Origin: Lathyrus oleraceus
Taxonomy: Eukaryota > Streptophyta > Magnoliopsida > Fabales > Fabaceae
Reading direction: 5' to 3'
Assembly (NCBI RefSeq): GCF_024323335.1
Contig: NC_066581.1
Location: forward strand, 33,042,699 to 33,106,698
Length of the DNA stretch: 64,000 nt
Shown: positions 34,635 through 45,442 of the stretch, one piece after another
Layout: every line of letters begins with the position of its first letter
How positions within the stretch are numbered: position 1 is the stretch's first letter
The notes under the pieces: generated by a model
Told to the model about the DNA's origin: nothing
What the model saw: the letters and a program-made list of their open reading frames with translations, nothing else
The model's database searches: none
Made by a program: the position numbers and the translations under genes

Positions 34635-35752
34635 TTCTCTCCCATCTTCAACTGCAACGGGGTTATATCTGAACGGAACTGCTCTGTCCGAAGAATAGGC
34701 ACAGGACCTGCAGGTTTGATGACTAATGAAGGAGAGACCTTCGGCTTGCTGCTATCATAACGAATAACAACAGGCTCGGGTAACTTGAACACAGGTGAAA
34801 TAACATTCACTTCCGGCTCATCCTCATCAACATTGCGATTTTGCAGAATCTCAATGGTACCCTCATCTAGCAACTCTTGAAGCTCTCTTCGCACCTGGCG
34901 ACACCCCAAATGATTAACCGAACAGATGCGGCACCGGTCATGGTCATGCTCCATGTGGCTGTATTGACACAGCAGACGATGTAATTCGACCAATGATTGT
35001 CTAATATGGCTCACATATTTGACTTTATATTTCCCAGGACACCCCTGGACCATATTCACAGATTTCCCATGCGCGGGCAATGGGTTCTTGGTAACATTGG
35101 GGCCTGAGTCCTCGAAGCTCAGAATGCCACATCTCATCAAGTCCTGCACCTTCGTCTTCAGTGGGTAGCAGTTTTCAATGTTATGACCCGGAGCACCGGA
35201 GTGATAAACACAGTTCTGATCCGGTTTGTACCACCATTGCGGATTTGCAGGCACGGCAGGAGGATCCCTGGGACTAACCAACTTCCTTTCCAACAAGGAA
35301 GGATAAAGCTCAGCGTATGACATAGGAATTGGATCGAAGCTGATCTTCTTCCTATCATAACTCAAATTAGCCTGGTTGGTAGTACTGCCACGAGGCTGGT
35401 AAGCCTGTTGCTGTGGACGATGTTGTTGCTGGTACTGCGGTTGCTGATGCTGATGCTGCTGCTGTTGAGGCTGCTGATACTGAGCACTGTCTCTGAAAAC
35501 AGGTGCTATATGAGCCACCTGGTGCTGATTACTTGCACGGCGTGCAGGCTTCCTCTGAACAGAGGGTCTTCTTGATTTAGTATGGGATTGCACAGCATGT
35601 GCTTCCCCATCCTTCTTCTTAAACGCCCCATACCGTTTAGAAGAAGAGCTCTCATCCTTTGCCAATCGTCCTTCACGGACTCCTTCCTCAAGTCGCATCC
35701 CCATGTTCACCATCTCGGTGAAATCAGAGGGAGCACTCGCTACCATCCTCTC
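34610..35752 (-). pseudogene. gag: gag of A, C-terminal half
   Basis: This continues gag after a single TAG at 35753-35755; the usable Met is at 35746. The start (VASAPSDFTEMVNMGMRLEE) is the end of the Retrotrans_gag fold. A Gln/His/Pro-rich linker follows (about residues 80-125). A knuckle-like CVYHSGAPGHNIENC, with CX2H in place of CX2C, lies near residues 183-197. Near 34670 a short indel shifts the frame, and the correct frame continues as the protease ORF. Apart from the stop and this indel the region is well kept, in line with a young insertion. Confidence 0.85.
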
Positions 35753-36763
35753 CTAATAAAAAGAACTAAGAGTCTTCAAAAAGATCTTAGTCATCTCTTT
35801 CTCTTCCAGCGGTGGAGTAATCTGAGCAGCCAGCTCTCGCCACCTCTGGGCGTACTCCTTGAATGTCTCTTTATCCTTCTGGGACATGGCCCTGAGCTGA
35901 TCACGGTCAGGCGCCATATCAACATTATACTTATATTGCTTGACGAAGGCTTCGCCAAGATCATTGAAGGATCGGATATTAGCACTGTCCAAACTCATGT
36001 ACCATCTGAGTGCAGCACCGGACAGACTGTCTTGAAAATAATGGATCAGAAGCTGATCATTATCAGTTTGGGTAGACATCTTCCTGGCGTACATGACCAG
36101 GTGAGCAAGTGGACAGGTGTTCCCTTTATACTTTTCAAAGTCAGGTACTTTGAATTTGATCGGTATCTTCACACCGGGAACAAGGCAGAGTTCAGCAGCA
36201 GACTTGCCAAACAGATCTTTCCCTCTGAGAGTCTTCAATTCCTTCCTCAGCTCAAGGAATTGATCATTCATTGCCTCCATCTTCTCATTAACATCTGGGC
36301 CCTCAGACGGCTCAGAATGATAGATGGTGTCGTCTACCCGAGGCATGGTATGCACGACAGGAGGAGCAGCAACAGGGACCGGGCTAGATGCCGGCATATG
36401 AGCAAAAGTTGGAGCAGGAATATACGGCATGAAACCCAGAGGCATACCCCAAGGAAACCCGGCTGGCATGGCATGAGGCGCGAAATGAGCACTGGCAGCT
36501 GGCACTGTCGAAGCTACAATCTCAGATATGACCGTCCTCTGGACAGGAGTTGCAGGCGGTTGAGCAGGTTGATTCTGAGCAGCAAGGAGTTGCTCCATCA
36601 AAGCGCCAAGTCTGGCGACCTCTTCTTTCAATTCGCGGTTCTCTTGCTCTAGTTGATCCATTACTCTTGCAGAATTGGCTCGAGTATAGTACCGGTGAGT
36701 CAGCTTGTCTTCAAAATAAATGAAGAGCACAGAGTTAGGCCACAGACAAGAAGACCAGAACAA
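35753..36763 (-). pseudogene. gag: gag of A, N-terminal half
   Basis: This is the N-terminal part of the Ogre gag. The natural start is uncertain; MDQLEQENRELKEEVARLG (ATG at 36661) begins a coiled coil and is a reasonable start, preceded by YYTRANSARV. A Pro/Ala/Met-rich linker spans about residues 65-155. The Retrotrans_gag capsid domain (FKVPDFEKYKGNTCPLAHL, then WRELAAQITPPLEEKEM) runs to the stop. A TAG after KTLSSFY ends it prematurely. ORF1 lies 200 bp upstream. Antisense ORFs of up to 356 codons overlap this region and are shadows. Confidence 0.9.
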
Positions 36764-36963
36764 GATACCTACTTATGCAAAATGATGCATGAAATGCTTG
36801 TGCATATGCTTTATTTTATTTTCAAGGAACTTTTAGGGTATTATTTGCAATTTTGAATATTTAAAGCATTTTAATCTCATATGGAAAATATCTCATTCAA
36901 TATATTTTGAGCAAAGAAGTACAGCATTTTTGATCATTACAAAGAGAAAAGGAAATAAACATC
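36764..36963 (-). other. ORF1-gag spacer of A
   Basis: This 200-bp AT-rich non-coding spacer lies between the ORF1 stop and the gag frame. No motif is recognised. Confidence 0.5.
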
Positions 36964-38412
36964 CTATGGATCCCTAGAAGCTCGGGATGCTGGAAGACAA
37001 GAAACACAAAGCTTCTTGATCTCTCTCTCATAGGCTGCTTCCATATCCGCTTTCTCCTTAGCAAGCTGATCATACTTCCTCTTCCAGAACTGGGAAGACT
37101 GAGGAAGCAGAGAAGTCCAAGTATCATTAGGATCATCGATCACTTGATGCTCGAGAAACTCAATCAGAGCGTCCCTCTCCTTCAGCTGATGAAGCAACTC
37201 TTCTCTTTCACGGATCCAAGCACGCGAAAGGTCTTCTTCTCTCAACTCTTCTACACCTTGGGTGGGGAGGGTTGAAGGCCCAGCCACATCCATAGGTGTA
37301 GGTCTCGGATGATCGTATGGCATAAGGTACTCGGCAGCTCTCTGTCTAACCCAAGAAGTATATGGCTCCAAAGCAATGCAATTCTTCGGACCCAATTCAT
37401 TCCTACTCTTCTTGCAGATCTTGCGCCAAGCACGGACAAATCTGGCTTTCAGGCCTTGGGGATCTTTACCCTCCTGAAAGAACACACCTTCTAACAGAAT
37501 GTTATGAGGTTTATCCTTTAGGGGGAACCCAAGCTGACGACGTGCTAAGATAGGATTGTAGCTGATCCCTCCACATGTACCAAGAAGAGGCACATTAGGG
37601 AATTCACCACAGTAATCAATAATCTGCACAATATCATACACGCGATCATACCAAGAGATATCATCATTAGTGAGAGACATGAGTCTCTGAGACCACCGTA
37701 GACATCCCTTGTTCTCCTTAAAAGCAAGTGTCTGCGGCAAGTGCGAAATAAACCACTTGTACAGCAGAGGCAGACAGCACACTATAACTCTTCCACCCTT
37801 TGCATTCCTCAGACGCAAAGAGAAATAGGCATCACCCAACAGAGTCGGAACGGGGTTAAGAACTGAAAAGATCCTAATGGCGTTCACATCCACAAATTTG
37901 TCGATGTTGGGGAATAAAACCAAACCATAGATGAGCAACACAAATAAAGCCTCAAAGGCATCCTCACTCATGGACTTCCCATACACGGTAGCTTGAACGA
38001 TGAGGAACTCGGAAGGGAGACCCTGAATTCCACCTTTGGTAGTCAGATTAGCTTTAATCAATGCTTCATCTATATGCAACAAATCCGCAATCTCTCGAGC
38101 GGTCGGAATACTCTCTAAGCCACTGAACGGCACCTGATCCAGAATCGGGATCCCAATAAGATGAGAATACTCCTCCAAAGTAGGCAGCAACTGGAAGTCC
38201 GGAAATGAGAAGCAGTGATACAAAGGATCATAAAACTGCGCCAGAGTACTCATCAAACCCTCATCAACCTGAGTAGTCAACAGAGGCAGAAGCTTCCCAT
38301 AGCGAGCTTTGAAACCCAAGGGATCTAGTACATAGGATGTCAGATTCCTTAACTCTTTCACATCGGGCTGTCTAAAGCTGTACTTCTTTGTATGCCTTTT
38401 TGGTCTTTCCAT
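36964..38412 (-). CDS. Ogre ORF1 protein
   Basis: This is an uninterrupted frame of 482 codons upstream of gag, the position of ORF1 that defines Ogre elements. I chose the Met of MERPKRHTKKYSFRQPDVKE; an in-frame Met 34 codons earlier lies in AT-rich leader and is less likely. The first about 370 residues look globular, with LPTLEEYSHLIGIPI and YGLVLFPNIDKFVD, and resemble the plant-mobile-domain-like proteins of unknown function seen in many plant genomes. The last about 100 residues form a charged coiled coil (REREELLHQLKERDALIEFL). Its molecular role is not known. It is the only full ORF left in this element. Confidence 0.82.
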   Translation of the reverse strand: MERPKRHTKKYSFRQPDVKELRNLTSYVLDPLGFKARYGKLLPLLTTQVDEGLMSTLAQFYDPLYHCFSFPDFQLLPTLEEYSHLIGIPILDQVPFSGLESIPTAREIADLLHIDEALIKANLTTKGGIQGLPSEFLIVQATVYGKSMSEDAFEALFVLLIYGLVLFPNIDKFVDVNAIRIFSVLNPVPTLLGDAYFSLRLRNAKGGRVIVCCLPLLYKWFISHLPQTLAFKENKGCLRWSQRLMSLTNDDISWYDRVYDIVQIIDYCGEFPNVPLLGTCGGISYNPILARRQLGFPLKDKPHNILLEGVFFQEGKDPQGLKARFVRAWRKICKKSRNELGPKNCIALEPYTSWVRQRAAEYLMPYDHPRPTPMDVAGPSTLPTQGVEELREEDLSRAWIREREELLHQLKERDALIEFLEHQVIDDPNDTWTSLLPQSSQFWKRKYDQLAKEKADMEAAYEREIKKLCVSCLPASRASRDP

Positions 38413-38570
38413 GTCTGAAAATTTTGCAAATAAACCCTTTAAGTTCCTTGAAAATTTTCTCATTTTTCTGATGACATGAATGTAGATGAATGCATGAATG
38501 CATGAATGCAACAATCACACTCAAGGATCAAGCAAATCACACCAAACAAAGGTCATGGGAAAGCTCATTG

Positions 38571-38860
38571 CATCCCTAATATCAATCATCCATTTCGGTG
38601 GATTTAGGTTTTGCACCTTATCAACACCCAAGTTCCATTGATATTAACGGTACATGAACCGGCTCTAACATCCTTAATATCAACCATCCATTTTGGCGGA
38701 TTATGGTTTGTACCTTATCAACGCCCAAGTTCCATTGATATTAACGGTACATGAACCGGCTCAATCATCCTTAATATCAATCATCCATTTTGGCGGATTA
38801 TGGTTTGCACCTTATCAACGCCCAAGTTCCACTGATATTAAGGATATTCGAACGACTCAA
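38571..38860. repeat. 97-bp tandem repeats in leader of A
   Basis: Nearly three copies start at 38571, 38669 and 38766. Each contains 'aatatcaatcatccatttyg' and 'cccaagttccaytgatatta'. They lie between ORF1 and the 5' LTR. A single diverged copy sits in LTR E2 at about 12768-12831. Confidence 0.85.
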
Positions 38861-39362
38861 CCACGAATCACGGGTTTGCTGAGAGTCACGAGCATGGAGT
38901 CCTGGTTAAGAACCACCCAAGGGAGTGTACTAGGGTTTAAACCTGCCAGACATGTTCTATCAGAGGTTCCCATAATCATCGTCCCATCCTTCGGATATTA
39001 TCGGAGAAACGAATACTCGTATTCCAAAAATATTCTCAAGAGAGACTCTTATGAGTGTAGTATCGCGTAACAATCGCATCAGATCTGACATCTGAACGAC
39101 CTCCGCACCACGTCCTAAAAAATAGGCCAAGATGGACTTGGTAAACTAAGGTCCTTGGCTTCTAAGGCACATGATTGAAAGAATAATGCCTAACCACAAA
39201 TAACTTGTGTGACATTATTGATCCAACATGACCTCCACCAAGTGAATGGACTCGCAAATCAACTGGCTAAGGAATACTCCACACCAGTCAACAAGACTAT
39301 GCCATTCTCCTATCCTAGAGTGCACTCGAGTTCGGGTATAGAACTCATCTCACAGAGATCAC
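38861..39362 (-). other. 5' leader of A lacking a primer site
   Basis: This non-coding leader lies next to the 5' LTR. The expected LTR end and tRNA primer site are not present. Leader sequence instead joins the LTR interior at 'ccaaaagcctaag', where the LTR and the leader share a short CAAAAGCC-like overlap. Confidence 0.6.
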
Positions 39363-42300
39363 CAAAAGCCTAAGAAGTTTTACACATAGAAAACTAATGA
39401 AAAGATCAGAGAATCTGGGTAAGGGGTAAATTACGCGATGGGAAGGTGTTAGGCACCCATCACGTCCTAGGTACTCCTAGGGAGCCCTTTTCACACTTGT
39501 TGTATAAAAATGTTTATTTGTTTATGACATATTGTGCAAACATGATTGGGAAGATGAGAAAAGAATGTACATTTTTTATTATTTTTGTGTTTGAACGGAT
39601 GAACCCGTTGCCTACGTACCTTCCATGAAAGGTAAGGATCAAAACGCCGTAGTTCGGCTAAAAGATTTCCAAAATATGAGTAGGTTCAATTTTAAAACAA
39701 GAGCACTTAAGGCTTTTCATTCTCAACGGGAGAAAACTCAACCAAGGCCAACAATCCACCATGCGAGGATGGCTTCAACATACTAGTGAGGGGTTAACCC
39801 TATAATAAGTATGGAAGACTTACAATCAACTCACTAAGGATGTGGTGAGATTTACATCAACCACTATGAGCATTGAAACCTATGGCTAATGTATGAAAAC
39901 ATATTAACAATGGACAAAGCCACAAAACAATTGAATGGGTGGAGTTAATTGATTATGAGTATTCACAAAATATGGTCAAGGTATGATTAAGATTCAATTC
40001 AAAGAAGTGTTATGAAAAGTGAAGTTTGAAAAGTCAAGGACTTAAGGTCCAAGTTTTTAATTTAAAAAGACATGAAAATGTTTGCACAACATGTAATTAC
40101 AAATTTTTAAAAGTCAACAAGTGAAAAGGGATTTTGAAACAAAAAGGAATGTGGATGAAGGAGTGTAAAACTTCCTAGAAGTTCACCTCTTGAAATCATA
40201 TAGAAGATGATTCAAGTGTGTCCTTTGGAATGAGGCAACAATGCACAAGTAAATAAAAAGCAAGATGATACCGGATGCCATCAATGGACTTATACCAATC
40301 TCACAAACAAAGCGGATACCGGATACCAATCAATGGATTTACACCAATCTCCTAAAACACACCAATGATACCGGATGCCAATAAATGGGCTTACTCCAAT
40401 CTCACAAAGCAAACACAAAATATGGATGTCAGATGCCAATCTATCTGGACTTATACCAACCTCCAAAGGATGATCATAGGAGTACAAATGCCAACAACAT
40501 GGACTTATAATTGCATCCTCACAGACAACAATCAAACAAAAAGATGGATGTCAGATGCCAATCTATCTGGATTTATACCAACCTCCAAAGGATGATCATA
40601 GGAGTACAAATGCCAACAACATGGACTTATAATTGCATCCTCACAGACAACAATCAAGATAAAAGCACTAAGCAAAGAGGACATAAGTGGCCAATGAAAT
40701 GGTCTTACACTCAATCCCTTCCAAATCATAGGAACAGAAGCCAAAGAATGGACTTATAGCTGATTCCTCAATGGGCAAACTCAAACAAATCCCAAAGATA
40801 TGAAATGATGATCATGCAATAATGAACAATTAATGATGATAAATGCACAAAGGCAAACAAGAAAACATGTACAGATGAAGTAAGCAATCAATCAAACAAA
40901 GTCATTTAGCACACTCTATATACAAACAATTTTGGCTCAAGCAAGGGTTAGACTTTAAAGTCAACTGGAATGGGGTAAGTGGTGCTCTTAACCTTAACAT
41001 TGAGAGTTAAGGTGAAGCAGATGAAAGGATATGAGGGGTGTGCCTCATTGCTCTTATCCCTGGTCAGGGAGAGCATTGAATATCAGAAGGTGTGGGAGTT
41101 CAGAAAGTTGGAACTCTCTCCACAAGTTAATGACTCTATAGATCTTGGGCTTTTACTCACTATGCATCAACACATGTGGTGTGAGCAAGGTGAGTGACAC
41201 ACAGAATAGTAGGAGATGGATTACACATCTCTTTTGTCTACCAATTGCCTTATTAAAAGGACTTTTCCTGCTTGGGGACAAAGACAAACAAGCACAAACA
41301 TTGCCTCTTAAGGAGGACTTCAGACAGGTGCCTGGCCAAGTAACAGGCCAGGTCTTCCAGACTACATGAAGAAGAAGATGTTATACCTCAATGCTTAAGC
41401 TATCAAGCAAAGCAAAAGCAAGTTCACAATGGAACTATAGCAACTAATGTACCTGAAATCAATCAAATATAATCAGTACACCAATCACAAAGTCAAAACA
41501 GACAAGATAAAAACCAACAGTCAACACAATCAATCACATGTGCAAAGCACAAACTCAAATCAAATGAGCTAGAGGCATCCTACAAAACAAACCAAGTTAG
41601 TCCATAACAATCAAATAAACCAAACTCAATCCTCTTGAATTAATCTCCTTAAAGCAATTGCTTCTTCAACCTGAAAATCAAACTCAAACATGAGAAGTAG
41701 ACCACTAGGACAAAGCCTAGGGTCACAGGAGGAGAAATAAACCAAAACAGAACATGAAAATTGACCAAAATCAAGATTAATCAATTAAGAACAAAGTCCA
41801 ATTGGTCTCATATCAAAACTATTCATCAAATCCATTTCACAAACAAATCATGTCAAAGTAAGCACATTGGAATCACATTGGAGCAAACAGAACGAACACA
41901 AGCAAATCACATCAAAAATGGCTCAATAAATTCCAAGAAAAATCATGTCTAAACAGAACACATCAAATGAGCAACATACCAAATATCATGGAATTTGGAT
42001 AAGTGGAAACACATCAAAGAAAATCACTAAGTCATGGTATGCAAAAACAAGCTCAAACAAGGCCACAAATCATGCATCAACTTCAAGCAAGCATAAAACA
42101 GAATTGGCATAAGATAAATGAACCAAATCAATACCATGACAAACCTCAATGTGTCTAGAATACACATGCAAAATTTCAAGCTCATATGATAATGCATGAG
42201 AATTTCACAAATCATGGAAGTTGAACACTCAACAAAAGTCCAATTATGACTAAACAGCAAAGAAAATCTCAAACAAATTGGAAATGGATCTAAAAACTCT

Positions 42301-42843
42301 ACAAAAATTCACACTCAAACTGGACATCCAGAAGTGTCATCATGCAAAAATTCAGAGCATTTCAAGTTCATATGGCATGGTAAATAAAATCAGCAAATTG
42401 GACAAGAAATGGTGTGACACACATTGTCACACCTCCAATGATCAGCTCATATCTCACAATCCAGAAATGCAAAAATAGCAAACTATATACCAAAAGATCA
42501 CTTAAGATGTCTAGATCATGCATATAAAATTTCAGCTCCATTGGATCAAGCATCATGATTTCATAAAAGAAATAGCAAGCATTGTGCAAGAAATAGCATA
42601 CATGAACAAACCCTAGGCAATTTAGAAATTCAACCGTGCACAAATCTTGAAAAAATATCCATAAAAAATTAGACATGATGATGAACATTCCACAAAAAAT
42701 TTCATGTGATTTGGATAAGTATTTCATGAGTTATGGATTTTTTAATGTGATGAAAAAATAAAAATGCATGGAAGGAAGCATATGAATGTGATAAGCATAC
42801 AAGAGAAAATGCCAAAAGCCAAGACATGAAAATGCTGTGGAGC

Positions 42844-42911
42844 GGAATCGAACCGCGTATGAGTTTAAAATTGGCGCTCACTTAATGAAACGCACCGTTT
42901 CATTAAGTGAG
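42844..42911. other. LTR hairpin and B-box-like word in A (right)
   Basis: CTCACTTAATGAAAC and GTTTCATTAAGTGAG form a perfect 15-bp stem with a GCACC loop (42877-42911). The minus-strand GGTTCGATTCC is at 42844-42854, as in the other LTR. Confidence 0.7.
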
Positions 42912-43684
42912 GTGTCACGCTGCGAATGGTGGCATGGCTCACAAACACCAGAAAACATGCAAAACAAAGCCAGGCGGATCAAAAACATTCTGGAAATTGG
43001 AAAACCTAATGTTCATGCGTGTTCATACTGTTCTTCATCATCAAAATCCAAACTCCACAGAAATGCATAAAAATTACATGAATCGACTCAGCCTTCATCA
43101 TACATCAACAATATAGCATGGATTTGTTCTAATTTTACGCATGGCAAAAGAATCGATCCAAAGAAGTTTCAACATCCAAGATTCAAATCCACATAACTTG
43201 CTCAAAACTTAATGAAATTTCAGGATCTAAACTGCAGAATGATCTACATGCTAAGATCTACAAGAACCACATGACAATTGTGAGAATTGGAGCAATCGAG
43301 TTCTTACCTCTATGAAGATGCAGCAGCTGATCTGTTGGATTCAAAGCCTGGAAGTGTGAAACAGGTGCTCAATAATGTTTGGATGAATGTATGGAAGCAA
43401 GACTTCAGCTCAACACAGCTTGAATTCGAAGAAATTTCCAACTGCCATGTGAATATGCAAGTTTCAACAGTCAAGATTCAGCATGAATTATCCACGATTT
43501 TGCTTCAACAGATCTTCACCATGCCTGCAAATGATGATTAGAACAAGAAGCAATCAAAAGGAATCAAGAAATTCGATGGAAAAAGTTAAAAAAAAAGTTT
43601 GAGAGAATTTGAGAGAAATTGAGATGAAAAAGATTCAGATCTGAAATTGTGATGTGTTTTTTGTTCAATTCTGTTATGATTAGT

Positions 43685-43692
43685 GCTTTATA
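43685..43692 (-). promoter_or_regulatory. TATA box in 5' LTR of A
   Basis: This minus-strand TATAAAGC is in the promoter-bearing LTR and would drive ORF1-gag-pro transcription toward lower coordinates. Confidence 0.5.
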
Positions 43693-44822
43693 CCACCTGT
43701 TAATCACACTTGTTAAACATGCTTAAGCAAAATGCAATGGATTAGTGAATTGAGCATATTATGCAATTTGGCCAAAATGCCCTCATGTAATGTGATCAAT
43801 GGAAAAGTGCAAATTCACCTTGCAGCAAGTCCAAAATTCTGTTTTAAGGCCAATGCAATTGGTTTGGAATGAAAATTATGCATACTTTTCAAAATCACCT
43901 TTTCCCTCCAAAATTCAAAATGAATTCACTTGAAAAATGCCATTTTTTTGTGATGAGAATTTGGGAAATATGATGCATGATTATGATAGTAGGGATCAAG
44001 AGAAAATTGCTCAAAAAAGAATCACATGAATTGGCCTTTTGATGCAAAAGTTATGCCTTGTTGCAGTTCAAAATTCCTTACCAATGATTTGATCATAACT
44101 TGCCAACCACGCATGAGAAATGGATGTTCTTGGACATTTTGGAAAGGTAAGAGCAATATCTTCAACTTTCATGTTGGACAAAATTCCATTTGAAGCTTGC
44201 TTGATGATGTAAATTTGAGGAGAAGACCTTTCCATTTTTGGCAGTTTGAAATTACAGGTCACTTACTATTTTTGGAAACTTTTTGTCTGACCTCAAATCC
44301 TTCAATGTTGATATTTGAAATGTTATATGAGACTTTTATGGACATGAATAAGGTCTCTCAAACCATCTCCCACCTTCAAATCCCTGATTAAATGCACAGT
44401 TGACTTTGCTAGGGTTTTGGTTAACTGAACAATGCTTTGATGAATTTCAAGCCTCTACCACTTGAGATCTTGATTCAAAATGATGTCACAACTCATATGA
44501 ACTCTTGATGAATGATCAATGGTGCCCAAATTCTTCAGAATGACCACCATCTATGGCTCAATGAATGCCTTTGACTAGCTTGACCTAATGTTGCTTCATC
44601 TGCAAGCAACAAGGTTAGATGACAATATTTTTGTACTTTTGGTTAGTAAACAAATGAAAAGCAATGATATACAAATGCTAGACATGCTTGGTGATCAAGA
44701 ACCACTCTCAAAAGATGACCCACCCTCAGGGAGGAAGGCAAGGTGCACAATGATCCTTGAGGCAATGATATGATATGATATGATATGATGAGGGATCTTA
44801 GGGACAAAATTGGGGACTTACA

Positions 44823-44963
44823 GTGCTGAAGACTCTGGAGGAACTCCAGAAAGAACAACATATTGTAAGAGCCAGACTGGATCAATAGGACTCTGTCAAC
44901 TCCAGTATTCAGAATCACCTGGCTCAGCTGCTTCAGAGGATGCCGCCTCCTCCAAACCCTTAG
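44823..44963 (+). pseudogene. Extra 3' ORF of D, C-terminal end
   Basis: This is the rest of D's 3' ORF beyond element A. Starting with the second gtgct it reads in frame as VLKTLEELQKEQHIVRARLD, extending the coiled-coil character. It meets a TAG at 44886 and continues for 24 more codons to a TAG at 44961. The frame is kept across the insertion when one duplication copy is dropped. This confirms that A landed in coding sequence of an already decaying copy. Confidence 0.8.
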
Positions 44964-45428
44964 GCACCTTAGGATTTCTGCTTTGTGTTTTTGTTCTTCT
45001 AAGTGTTTTAGCTTCTATGCTTTTCCTTCTCTGTACCGGTTTCCTTTATCCAATGAAGTTTTGTCTTGCTCTATATATTTCTTGGTTATGTCTTTTTGAG
45101 TCTGACAAAAATAGGGAGAAATAATTAAACATCCTTCTGATGAAATTAATATCTAAACCTCATAATGCATTGCTTACATTCTAAACATCTAAATATATTG
45201 CGCAGTCTAAGTTCTTGCAGGAAGTATCTAAGTAAAACATCTGAGAAACAAGCTAAGTAACGTAAGAGGCTCTGGTAAGAAACTCTAAACTCTCTAAAGT
45301 ATCAGATTCATGGGGAGCTTGCTTATCTCAGGGGGAGTCATAGTATATCTGATTCTGAAATTACCTTCCTTTAATTGTTATGAAGTATCATTGTTTCATC
45401 AACAGTCTGAAGTTTTATCATCAACAAA
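44964..45428 (+). other. 3' untranslated region of D
   Basis: This non-coding spacer before the polypurine tract has one internal purine block 'cagggggagtcat' near 45331 that resembles a secondary tract. No gene is seen. Confidence 0.55.
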
Positions 45429-45442
45429 AAAGGGGAGATTGT
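45429..45442 (+). other. Polypurine tract of D
   Basis: AAAAAAGGGGAGAT directly abuts the TG of the right LTR. Confidence 0.85.

Larger units (their letters stand above)
21873..44822 (-). mobile_element. Ty3/gypsy Ogre retrotransposon A
   Basis: This is a 22.95-kb Ogre-type element on the minus strand, with 5.5-kb LTRs and a 5-bp duplication. In element order it has the 5' LTR (right), a leader with 97-bp tandem repeats, ORF1, gag, protease, a short integrase tail, a 5-kb structured 3' untranslated region and the 3' LTR (left). RT, both RNases H and most of integrase are missing. The 5' LTR has lost about 115 bp at its inner end along with the expected primer site. LTR divergence is near 1% (about 12 differences in the first 1.5 kb compared), so it is young. 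It is inserted in copia element D. Confidence 0.93.
39363..44822 (-). repeat. 5' LTR of element A, truncated
   Basis: It aligns with the left LTR from 21988 to its end (offset 17375, then 17367 after a 10-bp deletion near 44400). The first 115 bp of the plus-strand left end are missing. It ends ..CTTACA before the second gtgct. It includes the repeat array at 40260-40680. Confidence 0.92.

Noticed and set aside
35582..36652. 356-codon ORF antisense to gag of A
   Set aside because: It is a shadow of the GC-richer gag coding strand, without recognisable motifs.
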